Origin: Shewanella eurypsychrophilus
Lineage (GTDB): Bacteria > Pseudomonadota > Gammaproteobacteria > Enterobacterales > Shewanellaceae
Reading direction: 5' to 3'
Assembly (NCBI RefSeq): GCF_007004545.3
Contig: NZ_CP045503.2
Location: 2,388,501 to 2,452,500 of the forward strand
DNA: 64,000 bases
A program made the translations under genes and the position numbers. Positions 29,555 to 37,581 of this stretch are shown in pieces. Position 1 is the stretch's first letter, and each line of letters begins with the position of its first letter. A model generated the notes under the pieces. The model made no database searches. It was given only the letters and a program-made list of their open reading frames with translations, and was not told the DNA's origin.

Positions 29555-31192
29555 TTAGCTGAGTTTACCCAGCTGTTGGCTGCTATGCTCCTGACATTTA
29601 AGCGGCTGCTTTGATGCGTGGGGCTCCAGTGCCCAAATACTGTTGCGTTCACCATAATAGGCGCGATGTTGAGCTTTTTTGGCTGCGAGATAAAACAGCA
29701 GGGAAAATAGCAGAGCCATTGACTCAATTAACCCAGCATTAAAGTCCGCAGGTGTCCATGGCATGAGCCCTGGCATTATCAGAGTCAGTAGTGAACTGAC
29801 AGGGATCAGTAAGCAGCCAAGGGATAACAACTTCAGCAGGTGAATGGCAGCTAATGCGGCGCCGCGTGCAAAACTGTAAGCGATAGCGACAAAAAACAGC
29901 ACGTAATAGCCGCTGAGATAATAGCTGTTGATTTGTTCGCTAATAAGGTACAGCCATTTAGTGGCTAACATGGCACCGACAACACCTAATATCGAGCCTA
30001 AACACACACCAATGGTGAGTGATGACATAACCCGGCTGGAGCGTGTCTGTAGGGCTTGCTTTTGACGGCGCTTCTCAAGCCATAACAGATTACCGCTGTA
30101 GAATAGGAAGGCGCCAAGCAGCCCAAGACTGAAATAGATCCAGCGACCCAAGCCTCCTGCATAATTACCAAAGTGCAGCGCGAATAAACTATTAACCACA
30201 GGTCCATAAATACCATCTTCAGGCTGGTTAATAGTGCTGTAGTTAACCTTAAGCGTGTAGGGCTGAAGGTAGATAAAATCACTGTATCCTCCGCGCATCA
30301 TTTGTCCGACAGCGACTAACTCTACCGCCAATGATGGACTGGTAGAGCTGAGTTTTGAAAATTCCATATTGCGGATCTGATATCCATCGGCAAGCTTGCT
30401 GACCTGTTCAATATAAGTTTCGATTGATGGAAGTTCCTCAACTGAATACTCAATTAATCCTCTCTCTCTGGGCTCAAATAAGGGCTTGTCGCCGTACACC
30501 AAACTCAGTCCACCATAAAAGGGGTCATGAAAGGCAAAGACCATGGCTGTCCAGGCGATGATGAGGTGAAAGGGTAAGCTCAATACACCGACAAGATTGT
30601 GACTGTCGAGCCAAAAACGGCTCGCGCCTTTATGGGATCTTAATGCGAATAGATTTTTTACCAGAGTGGGTAAGAGCACGATGACACCTGAGATAAGCGC
30701 CAGAAAATACAGCCCAGCGGCAATACCTAAGACCAACACACCAATATCTTCATGGCCTAATTTGCCGATGATCCCAGCAGTGCGATGTAACTGATCGATG
30801 AGTTGACCCAGTTCATTGGTGCTACTGATGTGAGTGACTATTACTCCATTATCATCAAGAGTCGCATGCCTTAAGCTGTCGTCGAGGCGGAAACCTCGAC
30901 CGCCGCCTTTTTCATACCAGGTTAACGGCGATGATTGCCCATCGAAGTTAACGATGAAGCCATCTGCCGCCTTGTCATATTGGCTGATGGCTTGATTGAT
31001 TAAATTATCCCGTTGCGTACTGCTTATGGGGGCTAATTGTTGAGATGGCGGCGTCGCCCACTGTTCAATTTGTGGCTTAAACATGGTGAGTGAGCCGGCA
31101 AAAAAGGCAATAAATAATACTAAGCCTGTAGTGATCCCAGTCCAAGTGTGAATTGATTGGTAGGTTCGCAATATATCTGAGCGAATTTTCAT
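29555..31192 (-). CDS. PepSY-associated transmembrane protein (iron uptake related)
   Basis: A 545-residue inner-membrane protein of the PepSY/PiuB type. TM1 is near residue 20, with further helices near 150-175, 195-220 and a cluster at 345-500. A large periplasmic loop lies between. Related proteins sit beside TonB receptors and are thought to act in siderophore-iron reduction or uptake. The ATG at 31192 overlaps the DUF3649 stop as ATGA, which decides the start over one four codons upstream. It is the last gene of a three-gene operon. Confidence 0.85.
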   Translation of the reverse strand: MKIRSDILRTYQSIHTWTGITTGLVLFIAFFAGSLTMFKPQIEQWATPPSQQLAPISSTQRDNLINQAISQYDKAADGFIVNFDGQSSPLTWYEKGGGRGFRLDDSLRHATLDDNGVIVTHISSTNELGQLIDQLHRTAGIIGKLGHEDIGVLVLGIAAGLYFLALISGVIVLLPTLVKNLFALRSHKGASRFWLDSHNLVGVLSLPFHLIIAWTAMVFAFHDPFYGGLSLVYGDKPLFEPRERGLIEYSVEELPSIETYIEQVSKLADGYQIRNMEFSKLSSTSPSLAVELVAVGQMMRGGYSDFIYLQPYTLKVNYSTINQPEDGIYGPVVNSLFALHFGNYAGGLGRWIYFSLGLLGAFLFYSGNLLWLEKRRQKQALQTRSSRVMSSLTIGVCLGSILGVVGAMLATKWLYLISEQINSYYLSGYYVLFFVAIAYSFARGAALAAIHLLKLLSLGCLLIPVSSLLTLIMPGLMPWTPADFNAGLIESMALLFSLLFYLAAKKAQHRAYYGERNSIWALEPHASKQPLKCQEHSSQQLGKLS

Positions 31193-31488
31193 TGTAGGCA
31201 CCATAGACAGATAAATAACAGATAGATCACTGCGTTGGCACTGAGCATATACATGAGCGCCCTTGCTGCAGTTTTAAAGAGAAAGCTGAAGGCTAATATT
31301 GGTAGCCAGATAAGGCTTATCAGCCACATGTTGAACTGCACTTTCATGACAGCATCGATTCCACCGGGGCCAAACCAGGCAAATGTTGCCACAATCCCAT
31401 AGGTCAGCGTAAGGCCAAATACGATGGCTATCAGGCTTTTTCGCCACCAGTGTGGCTGGATTTTTTGTGCGCGGGTCAGGGGATTCAT
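31189..31488 (-). CDS. DUF3649 family small membrane protein
   Basis: A 99-residue protein with three transmembrane segments (about residues 17-38, 50-68 and 73-97). It resembles DUF3649, a family found beside PepSY and TonB genes. It is coupled by ATGA overlaps on both sides, to DUF3325 and to the PepSY gene. Its role in iron acquisition is inferred from context only. Confidence 0.8.
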   Translation of the reverse strand: MNPLTRAQKIQPHWWRKSLIAIVFGLTLTYGIVATFAWFGPGGIDAVMKVQFNMWLISLIWLPILAFSFLFKTAARALMYMLSANAVIYLLFICLWCLQ

Positions 31489-31748
31489 TTGAGGGTTACT
31501 CTGTCAATGATGAGGGTGGATATGGGAATGCAGATAAGTAGCGTGATGCTGGTAAAAATCCAGATGAAAATGGCAGCAGTAACAGCAAAAACCTGTACCC
31601 AACTCAATAAGGCTAAAAGAAATAACCCCATACCCATCCATGCCAACGGTTTAGGCTGCGGCTTAGTGAAAAACCTTTGATGCTTGCTGGTGATATAGAT
31701 AAGCATGACAGCAGTTAATGTCAAAAAAAGCGCGGTGAGTGTCAACAT
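31485..31748 (-). CDS. DUF3325 family small membrane protein
   Basis: An 87-residue protein with three transmembrane segments and the cytoplasmic stretch KHQRFFTKPQPKPLAW near residues 20-35. It matches DUF3325, which co-occurs with DUF3649 and PepSY proteins. The ATG at 31748 is preferred. A TTG at 31784 would add 12 residues. It is the first gene of the operon and faces the Fur-like site and the TonB receptor. Confidence 0.78.
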   Translation of the reverse strand: MLTLTALFLTLTAVMLIYITSKHQRFFTKPQPKPLAWMGMGLFLLALLSWVQVFAVTAAIFIWIFTSITLLICIPISTLIIDRVTLK

Positions 31749-31820
31749 ATCCAACTGGATTTCCCTGTTATTAAGGTGATACAAATTACAGCTATTTTAA
31801 TGTAAATGTTAACCATTCGC

Positions 31821-31840
31821 AATTGCGACTCGTTATCATT
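31821..31840. promoter_or_regulatory. Fur-box-like site between divergent iron genes
   Basis: AATTGCGACTCGTTATCATT partly matches the Fur consensus (the reverse strand reads AATGATAACGAG). It lies in the 158-base gap between the DUF3325 operon and the TonB receptor, where a Fur site is expected. The match is partial, so this is a candidate only. Confidence 0.4.
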
Positions 31841-31906
31841 TACTGTAAATTATCGCTGTTTTCAATGTAGTAACAAATTTTAATGACTTGTAAATAGAGG
31901 TAGTCC

Positions 31907-33973
31907 ATGGAGTCCAGGGTATTTAATAAAAATCTACTTGTTACCGCAATCTTGTGTAGTCCGTTATTTTCGGTCGCACAGGCTGCTGTAGATATAGAGC
32001 CAAGAGAATCGATTGAGGTGATCACTGTCTATGGTGAAAAGGTTGAGCGCAGTCTCAAAGATACCACCTCATCTGTGTCTGTTATTGATAAAGAAACACT
32101 CGATAGTGGCCAATATCAATCGATATCCAGTGCACTTGCCGAAGTACCGAACGTCGTTGTTGTGACGGGATCGGTTCCAGATATTCGGGGGGTAACCGGT
32201 AATGGTTCAGCCAGCGGTTTTAACTCTTTTTCTGGCGGTGCTAAAGCGCGAGTATCAACATTAGTCGACGGTGTAGCCGAACCTTTTGTCGCCGATCTGA
32301 CCGGTGATACTGGTCTATGGGATATTGAACAAATCGAGGTTTTTCGTGGGCCGCAATCAACCATCAATGGCCGAAACAGCATAGGGGGAACTGTGTTCAT
32401 CAAGACCGCTGATCCAACTTTTGATTGGCAGGGGGCTGCACGTTTAGGCTATCGGGATCAAGATCAGTTCATCGACAGTGCCGTGATGTTATCCGGGCCG
32501 ATTTTAGAGGACCAATTGGCGTTTAGAATCACCGGCCAAAATGTGAATGGTAATACCTATAACAAGGGAGAGGTGTTCGATACCAACCCTAAGACGTTCG
32601 ATCAAAATGAGTTAGTCACAAACCGCTGGCGCGGCAAGTTATTATGGCAACCGACAGGACTTGAAGATTTAAGTGTGGGCTATAGCTTCGCATATAATAA
32701 CGAGAAGGGGGATGCTGGACGTAACTACTTCACAGGGGACGACCCTTGGGCATATAAGCCAATGTTCCAACGTTACATTCAGACCAAATCCAATAGCCAC
32801 TCACTGCGATTCGATTACAGCCTAAGTGACAGTCAATCTCTGGATCTACTGGTGGCTTATATGGATTATGAGTGGGGATTTGAGTCGTACGAAGCACAGG
32901 CATCAGCTAAACAGGATGTCGATATGCTGGATAAAAGCTATACCGTCGACGGAAAATATAGCTTTGGCTTAAATAACAAAGATTTTAATGGTTTTATTGG
33001 CCTTGCCTATTACAAGCGTAAACAAGATTTTGGCAGCATAGGTGGCTTTACCTATGGTGGCGATGATAGCAGCACTTCTTCATCTGTGTATGGCGAAATG
33101 ACATATGCCATAGCCGAGAAGTGGTGGCTAACGTTTGGTGGGCGTGTGATGCGCGATGAGCAGACACGAGATTTCGCCATGCAGTTTCGTGGCAGTGCCG
33201 TCGATGAAACCTTGGATCATAGCAAAACCCTGGCCTTACCTAAGTTAGTGTTGCAATATGCCGTCAGCGATAACACCACTTTAGCCGTGAGTGGTCGCCG
33301 TGGCTACAATGCCGGAGGTGGCGCCTTGGCATTAACACCTGATGGTGGCGAGTATTACTATTATGATCAAGAGTCTGTGGATACCTATGAGTTTAGTTCT
33401 CGTAGCCAATTCGATGGCGGAAATATTAACCTCAATACTAATCTGTTCTATAACGATTATGATGGTTATCAGGCCTCAAATAGCCTGCGTCGTATCACCA
33501 ATATCGACACCGCTGTGACCTATGGTGTTGAAATAGAGTTTAATGCCATGCTTGGCGACAGCTGGCAATTACTCTCTGGTTTGGGCTTACTGAGAACCGA
33601 GATCAAAAAAGCCGATGTAGCTTACGGCGACATCATAGGTAACGAACTCAACTCTGCACCTAATCTAACCGCAAACTTAGGCCTTAAATATTGGTTTAGC
33701 GATGAGCTAACGTTCGGTTTATCGGGTAATTACGTCGCTGAATATTTTGCTGATATTGCCAATAGCGAGGAGCGGATTGCCGGTGACTATGTGGTTAGTC
33801 GCATGAATGTCGATTATCAAACAGATCAATGGCGTGTAAGTGCTTATGTGAACAACTTATTTGATGAACAAGCACTCACAGTTAACGAACCTGCGAGTGG
33901 ACGCTACCCCGATGGCTACGCGGCGGTGATCGACCCCAGAAATATTGGTATCTCTGTGATGTATAGCTTTTAA
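31907..33973 (+). CDS. TonB-dependent outer-membrane receptor
   Basis: A 688-residue receptor. Signal peptide ends near residue 26 (SVAQA). A TonB-box-like IEVITVYG occurs at about residues 35-42. The plug domain follows (VSVIDKETLDSG to about residue 170, with IEVFRGPQSTINGRNSIGG). The rest is a beta-barrel ending in the typical C-terminal aromatic residue (MYSF). With the PepSY, DUF3649 and DUF3325 genes divergent, a ferric-siderophore substrate is likely but not proven. Confidence 0.93.
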   Translation: MESRVFNKNLLVTAILCSPLFSVAQAAVDIEPRESIEVITVYGEKVERSLKDTTSSVSVIDKETLDSGQYQSISSALAEVPNVVVVTGSVPDIRGVTGNGSASGFNSFSGGAKARVSTLVDGVAEPFVADLTGDTGLWDIEQIEVFRGPQSTINGRNSIGGTVFIKTADPTFDWQGAARLGYRDQDQFIDSAVMLSGPILEDQLAFRITGQNVNGNTYNKGEVFDTNPKTFDQNELVTNRWRGKLLWQPTGLEDLSVGYSFAYNNEKGDAGRNYFTGDDPWAYKPMFQRYIQTKSNSHSLRFDYSLSDSQSLDLLVAYMDYEWGFESYEAQASAKQDVDMLDKSYTVDGKYSFGLNNKDFNGFIGLAYYKRKQDFGSIGGFTYGGDDSSTSSSVYGEMTYAIAEKWWLTFGGRVMRDEQTRDFAMQFRGSAVDETLDHSKTLALPKLVLQYAVSDNTTLAVSGRRGYNAGGGALALTPDGGEYYYYDQESVDTYEFSSRSQFDGGNINLNTNLFYNDYDGYQASNSLRRITNIDTAVTYGVEIEFNAMLGDSWQLLSGLGLLRTEIKKADVAYGDIIGNELNSAPNLTANLGLKYWFSDELTFGLSGNYVAEYFADIANSEERIAGDYVVSRMNVDYQTDQWRVSAYVNNLFDEQALTVNEPASGRYPDGYAAVIDPRNIGISVMYSF

Positions 33974-34000
33974 TAGCATATTCAAACGGTGTTAGGCTAA

Positions 34001-34036
34001 AAGTCGCAATGCCCTAATGGCAATGCGACTTTTTTA
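34001..34036 (+). terminator. Terminator after the TonB receptor
   Basis: AAGTCGCAATGCC pairs with GGCAATGCGACTT (one A-A mismatch) and is followed by TTTTT. It ends the receptor transcript. Confidence 0.88.
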
Positions 34037-34205
34037 CTTGTCGGATAACAAGTTGTTGAAATATCTATTGTGGGTTCATTTGGCTTGTTTTGTTACTTGG
34101 TTAGTTTATTGAGAACCATAGCTTCAGTTTATCTATAGCCTGCGGCTCGCTTAAGTGCAAACACTTCTACGAGGCGCCGGCTCTTGATTTCATAAGAGTC
34201 TTCCC

Positions 34206-34250
34206 TGTGGGCTCTGCCAAAACATCCTTGTTTCGGAAGCTCGCAGCCGC
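34206..34250 (-). repeat. Dispersed structured repeat, inverted copy C
   Basis: On the minus strand this copy has GCGGCTGCGAGCTT, a 7-bp stem CCGAAAC/GTTTTGG around AAGGAT, then CAGAGCCCACA. It is the same family as the copies at 34555 and 36226, but the stem sequence differs with base pairing kept. The surrounding 34037-34390 holds no gene. Confidence 0.75.
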
Positions 34251-34393
34251 GTTCACACCTGAGTGTTTACTTCTTCGGTTTGAGTTTATTTTTCTAGGAG
34301 AAGCCTGTGGGAATCTAGCTTGTTTCTGGGCATTAGTGAGCTAGAGCACTCGCCCTAATTCAGAATATATTTTACAAACTAAGCAAGCTCTAT

Positions 34394-34512
34394 TCACCAC
34401 GGAGAACACAGAGGACACGGAGAAAGGCAACAGCTAAAGTCTTTGCAACTCTCAACTTTTAGCTCAATCTTTACCTCCGTGTTCTTCGTGGAAGCGAAGA
34501 TCTCCGTAGTGA
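34394..34512. repeat. Long imperfect inverted repeat of the CACGGAG type
   Basis: A left arm rich in CACGGAGAACAC and GACACGGAG (34394-34426) faces a right arm with CTCCGTGTTCTTCGTGG and ATCTCCGTAG (34469-34512). An inner AGCTAAA/TTTAGCT stem lies between. Such CACGGAG repeats are dispersed in many bacteria. No gene is present. Confidence 0.65.
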
Positions 34513-34554
34513 TACTTCGCTCGAGTTGAAGATGCCCCTTTTTGTAAAACACCC

Positions 34555-34841
34555 AGTGTGGATGCGGCTGCGAGCTTCGATTTCAAGGATGAAATCGCAG
34601 AGCCCACACGGATGTGCTTGCGGCGTTTCGCAGAAGCATCTGCATAGCCCCCGCTGGGAAGCGTTAGGTTGCCATGAAAGTACGACTTTCAAACCCACTT
34701 CCAAGTATCAACGATGCCACAACCTCAATTAGAAAATGTAATCAACCTTCATTCGAAGGCTAGCAAACTTTGGAGCAGAAACGTGTCACGAAGCCTAGCC
34801 ATAAACCTAAACTAAATAGATGGACTGCTTGTGAAAACCTA
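34555..34841 (+). repeat. Dispersed structured repeat, copy A (287-bp unit)
   Basis: The unit begins AGTGTGGATGCGGCTGCGAG. A perfect stem CGATTTC/GAAATCG around AAGGAT is followed by CAGAGCCCACA and a second hairpin GCAGA/TCTGC. At 34751 a CATTCGAAGGCTAGC block also appears in copy B. A new unit start, AGTGTAGG, comes 287 bases later (34842), where the IS110 element interrupts it. Confidence 0.75.
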
Positions 34842-34938
34842 AGTGTAGGTAATGGAATGGACCCATCCCCTTTTAATCGGCCTCACAATGGGCCACGATG
34901 AAGTTGCTACAACTCATCAGAAAGAGGACGGGTCCACC

Positions 34939-35955
34939 ATGAAGATTACTACAATTGGTTTAGATATCGCAAAGTCTGTTTTCCATTTTGTTGGCGTGAA
35001 TAAAGCAGGAAAGCTTGTCAAAAAGAAGATGATTAAGCGTAAAGACTTAATTCATTTTTTTGCACAAGTAGAGCCAAGCCTTGTTGTCATGGAGGCTTGT
35101 GGTGGAGCAAATTACTGGGCTAGAGAGTTTCAAAAGGTAGGCCATGAAGTCAAATTGATAGCTCCTCAATACGTCATTCCATACAGGCCTGGTAATAAAA
35201 ATGATTATAACGATGCGCTTGCAATAGCTGAGGCAGCCCAAAGAGCAAATATGCGCTTCGTACAGCCAAAGCCTGTCGAGCAGCAGGATGTACAGATGCT
35301 TCACCGAATGAGGGAACGTCTAAACAAACAGTCTACCGCCTTAGTCAACCAGGTTAGAGGCATGCTGGCAGAATACGGCATCGTAATAGCAAAAAGCAAA
35401 GCGGCCTTTAGGAAAGCTTTTCCTGACATTTTATCTGATGAGAACAATGAACTGACAGTGAAAGGACGCTACATATTCAATCAGTTGCATGAAGAATTTA
35501 CCGATATAGAGAAACGCCTAAAAAGCTGTGATACGCAGATAGTAGAAGAGAGAAATACAAACCCTGTTTGCCTGCGTATAGAGACATCTCCAGGTATTGG
35601 TCCTGTCACTTCGACAGCTTTTTATGCGGCAGTGGGTGAAGGAAAAGACTTCTCCAATGGTAGGCACTTCTCAGCTTGGTGTGGCTTAGTGCCAAGACAA
35701 CATAGCAGTGGCGGCAAAGATAACCTGCTAGGGATAAGCAAAAGAGGCAATGCCTATTTACGAACTTTGTTTATACATGGAGCAAGAGCGGTCTTGCAGC
35801 ACTGCGGAGGAAAACAAGATAGGTTGAGCCGCTGGGCATACGCTTTGGCAGAAAGAAAGGGGTTTAATAAGGCCTGTGTTGCAGTGGCTAACAAGCTTGC
35901 AAGAATAACCTGGGCTATCGCCGCTAGGGAAGATGAATATAGGACATTTGCGTAG
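34939..35955 (+). CDS. IS110-family DEDD transposase (IS1111 subgroup)
   Basis: A 338-residue recombinase. The RuvC-like domain has the acidic set D9 (GLDIAK), E52 (VMEACGG), D89 and D92 (NKNDYNDALAI). A coiled-coil middle (about residues 110-205) and the C-terminal Tnp_20 domain follow, with SPGIGPVTSTAFYA, WCGLVPRQHSSGGK and ISKRGNAYLRTLF, which hold the expected catalytic serine. The frame also opens at 34852, but the ATG at 34939 gives the standard IS110 N-terminus and follows GAGG. A hairpin formed from the left repeat may hide this ribosome site. Confidence 0.93.
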   Translation: MKITTIGLDIAKSVFHFVGVNKAGKLVKKKMIKRKDLIHFFAQVEPSLVVMEACGGANYWAREFQKVGHEVKLIAPQYVIPYRPGNKNDYNDALAIAEAAQRANMRFVQPKPVEQQDVQMLHRMRERLNKQSTALVNQVRGMLAEYGIVIAKSKAAFRKAFPDILSDENNELTVKGRYIFNQLHEEFTDIEKRLKSCDTQIVEERNTNPVCLRIETSPGIGPVTSTAFYAAVGEGKDFSNGRHFSAWCGLVPRQHSSGGKDNLLGISKRGNAYLRTLFIHGARAVLQHCGGKQDRLSRWAYALAERKGFNKACVAVANKLARITWAIAAREDEYRTFA

Positions 35956-35959
35956 CAGT

Positions 35960-36205
35960 GGTCCTAAAGTAAGACGAACCGAGTTAGCGTAAAACATACC
36001 AGCAAGTTGCTATGACACTTGATTTGATGATGAGACAGTCAGACTGCTCTACTTAAAACCTAACAGCCGCAAGGGCTCTAAAGAAGCCGTGTAGGTGATC
36101 AGGAAAGTAGAGGCAAATATCCATCAGGGCCAGAGGTTAACCTCATAAACAGGCCGTATATATGGGTGCAATGAACTCTTCTCAAAATTGATATCAAATG
36201 TCTTG
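35960..36205 (+). ncRNA. Candidate bridge RNA region of the IS1111-type element
   Basis: The right noncoding end has several hairpins: AGCA/TGCT at about 36002-36012, AGCC-GCAA-GGCT with a GNRA-type loop at about 36065, and GAGG-TTAA-CCTC at about 36136-36147. It contains GTGTAGGT (36089-36096), which matches the target-side flank at 34843-34850. IS110-family elements encode bridge RNAs that guide target and donor choice, in the right end for the IS1111 group. Exact RNA ends and loop assignments are inferred. Confidence 0.55.
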
Positions 36206-36225
36206 CAAACGGGATGGGTCCATAT

Positions 36226-36442
36226 ATGCGGCTGCGAGCTTCGATTTCAGGGATGAAATCGCAGAGCCCACATGGAAGTGTTCACGGCGTTTCGCGGCAG
36301 CATCTGCATAAAAGCCCGCTGCAAGCGATAGGTAACCATGGAGGTAAAAGTTAAAACTCACTACCCAATACTAACTCAGCTAGAAGCTAAATCAGAAAAT
36401 GTAACCAGTTTTCATTCGAAGGCTAGCTAACTTTGGGGCAAT
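36226..36442 (+). repeat. Dispersed structured repeat, copy B, abutting the IS right end
   Basis: Starting ATGCGGCTGCGAG right at the IS end, this copy keeps the CGATTTC/GAAATCG stem with loop AGGGAT, CAGAGCCCACA and the CATTCGAAGGCTAGC block seen in copy A. The first part of the unit, AGTGTAGG, lies on the other side of the IS at 34842-34849, so the IS has split it. From 36443 to 36672 only a CTTAGAG/CTCTAAG hairpin (about 36450-36467) is seen. Confidence 0.75.
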
Positions 36443-36672
36443 AACGGCTTAGAGCGATCACTCTAAGACGTACCGGGACAATACTTTCAGTTGTGTTGAG
36501 AGATTCTGCGTCAAGCGTTCTCGGGTGCTTCACACCTAAGTGACAAGAAGTGTGCACCAGCGCCAAGTTAATTGTCCTTTCTATAAATGGGCTGGTGAAT
36601 AGGTGACACCGCAAGTGATACAATGTTGTTTCAACAAATCTATACAATAAAACAATACAGTTTAGAGGCAAC

Positions 36673-37248
36673 ATGAGTGAATTCGAAAAGATGCTTGCAG
36701 GCAAAGACTTTGACGGCGGTGCAGACAGTATTAATCATATCCGTCAAAATGCTTCGAACTTATTGCAGGCCATTAACCAAAATACAGATAGCTCTCAACG
36801 TAGTGAACTGTTTCAACAGCTAATGGGCAATATTTCAGCTTCTAGTATAGTCCGCTCTCCATTTTATTGTGAGTTCGGCAAGACGATTTCGATAGGAGAA
36901 AAAACCTTCATCAACATGAATGTAACTATGCTGGATGGCGCTAAAATTACTATTGGCAATAACGTATTGATTGGCCCGAACACGCAGATTTACTGTGCTA
37001 GCCACGACTTGAACTATCTCAAACGTCGTAATTGGGAAACCATCTGCGATCCTATTACCATTGAGGATGATGTGTGGATTGGTGGCAATGTTGTGATCAA
37101 CAAAGGTGTGACCATTGGTGCGCGATCTGTGATTGCGGCTAACTCAGTTATTAATACAGATGTGCCGCCTGATTCATTGTATGGTGGGACGCCTGCTAAG
37201 TTAATCAGGATGATTGATGAGAATGAGCAGGGTCATGAGAACGAATAG
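36673..37248 (+). CDS. Sugar O-acetyltransferase, maltose/galactoside acetyltransferase type
   Basis: A 191-residue left-handed beta-helix acetyl-CoA transferase of the Maa/LacA/NodL family. The N-terminal helical part MSEFEKMLAGKDFDG resembles the Mac domain. Hexapeptide repeats run through ISIGEKTFINMNVTMLDGAKITIGNNVLIGPNTQI with the catalytic histidine in ASHDLN. The C-terminal WIGGNVVINKGVTIG and GGTPAKLIR are characteristic. AGAGG precedes the ATG. It stands alone between two transposable elements, which may point to transfer. The natural acceptor is unknown. Confidence 0.9.
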   Translation: MSEFEKMLAGKDFDGGADSINHIRQNASNLLQAINQNTDSSQRSELFQQLMGNISASSIVRSPFYCEFGKTISIGEKTFINMNVTMLDGAKITIGNNVLIGPNTQIYCASHDLNYLKRRNWETICDPITIEDDVWIGGNVVINKGVTIGARSVIAANSVINTDVPPDSLYGGTPAKLIRMIDENEQGHENE

Positions 37249-37283
37249 GCTATAAGGGGACGGAGTTTTCCAAAAATATTATG

Positions 37284-37401
37284 CACAGATAAACATAGCC
37301 ACCCATTTCTTTATCCATTGTTTGTCGCTTCATCTAACTTTCCACAGATAAACATAGCCACCCATTTCTTTATCCATTGTTTGTCGCTTCATCTAACTTT
37401 C
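37284..37401. repeat. 59-bp tandem duplication with the RAYT-associated motif
   Basis: Two nearly identical 59-base units are at 37284-37342 and 37343-37401. Each contains AACATAGCCACCCAT (37292-37306 and 37351-37365) inside a weak stem GATAAA ... TTTATC. The same 15-mer recurs in opposite orientation at 38626 on the far side of the RAYT gene. Confidence 0.9.
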
Positions 37402-37581
37402 CAGGAAGAGTGTTAACATTGAGGTGTTTGTAGGGCAAATTTGCCTAGATAAAAGAAAAATGGCTGTAAATCGATAAATGACAAGGTGACTCACTTAGAT
37501 TAAGGCAGCCAAAAGACCGAATTTCGATTCGGTCTGCTATTTATCTTAAGTTGTACCGTTTATTAAGTCATTAACGGTTTG

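Larger units (their letters stand above)
34850..36225 (+). mobile_element. IS110-family insertion sequence, IS1111 type
   Basis: The element carries a DEDD transposase with a short left noncoding end (about 90 bp) and a long right noncoding end (about 270 bp). Perfect 13-bp subterminal inverted repeats are ATGGACCCATCCC (34857-34869) and GGGATGGGTCCAT (36211-36223). They lie about 7 bases inside the left end and 2-3 inside the right. Subterminal repeats and a downstream noncoding end are the hallmarks of the IS1111 group. Ends are set by comparison with the remnant at 39713 and the intact repeat at 34555. There is no target duplication, as expected. It appears intact. Confidence 0.85.

Noticed and set aside
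34655..34672. GTTAGGT in AGCGTTAGGTT looks like an integron attC core (GTTRRRY)
   Set aside because: No matching inverse core of the RYYYAAC type was found at the right distance, no integrase or cassette genes are present, and copy B has GATAGGT instead.
34526..34732. 68-codon frame inside repeat copy A
   Set aside because: It lies in a structured dispersed repeat, and copy B does not preserve the frame.
34852..34938. Upstream extension of the transposase frame to an ATG at 34852
   Set aside because: It would translate the inverted repeat. The ATG at 34939 gives the normal IS110 N-terminus.
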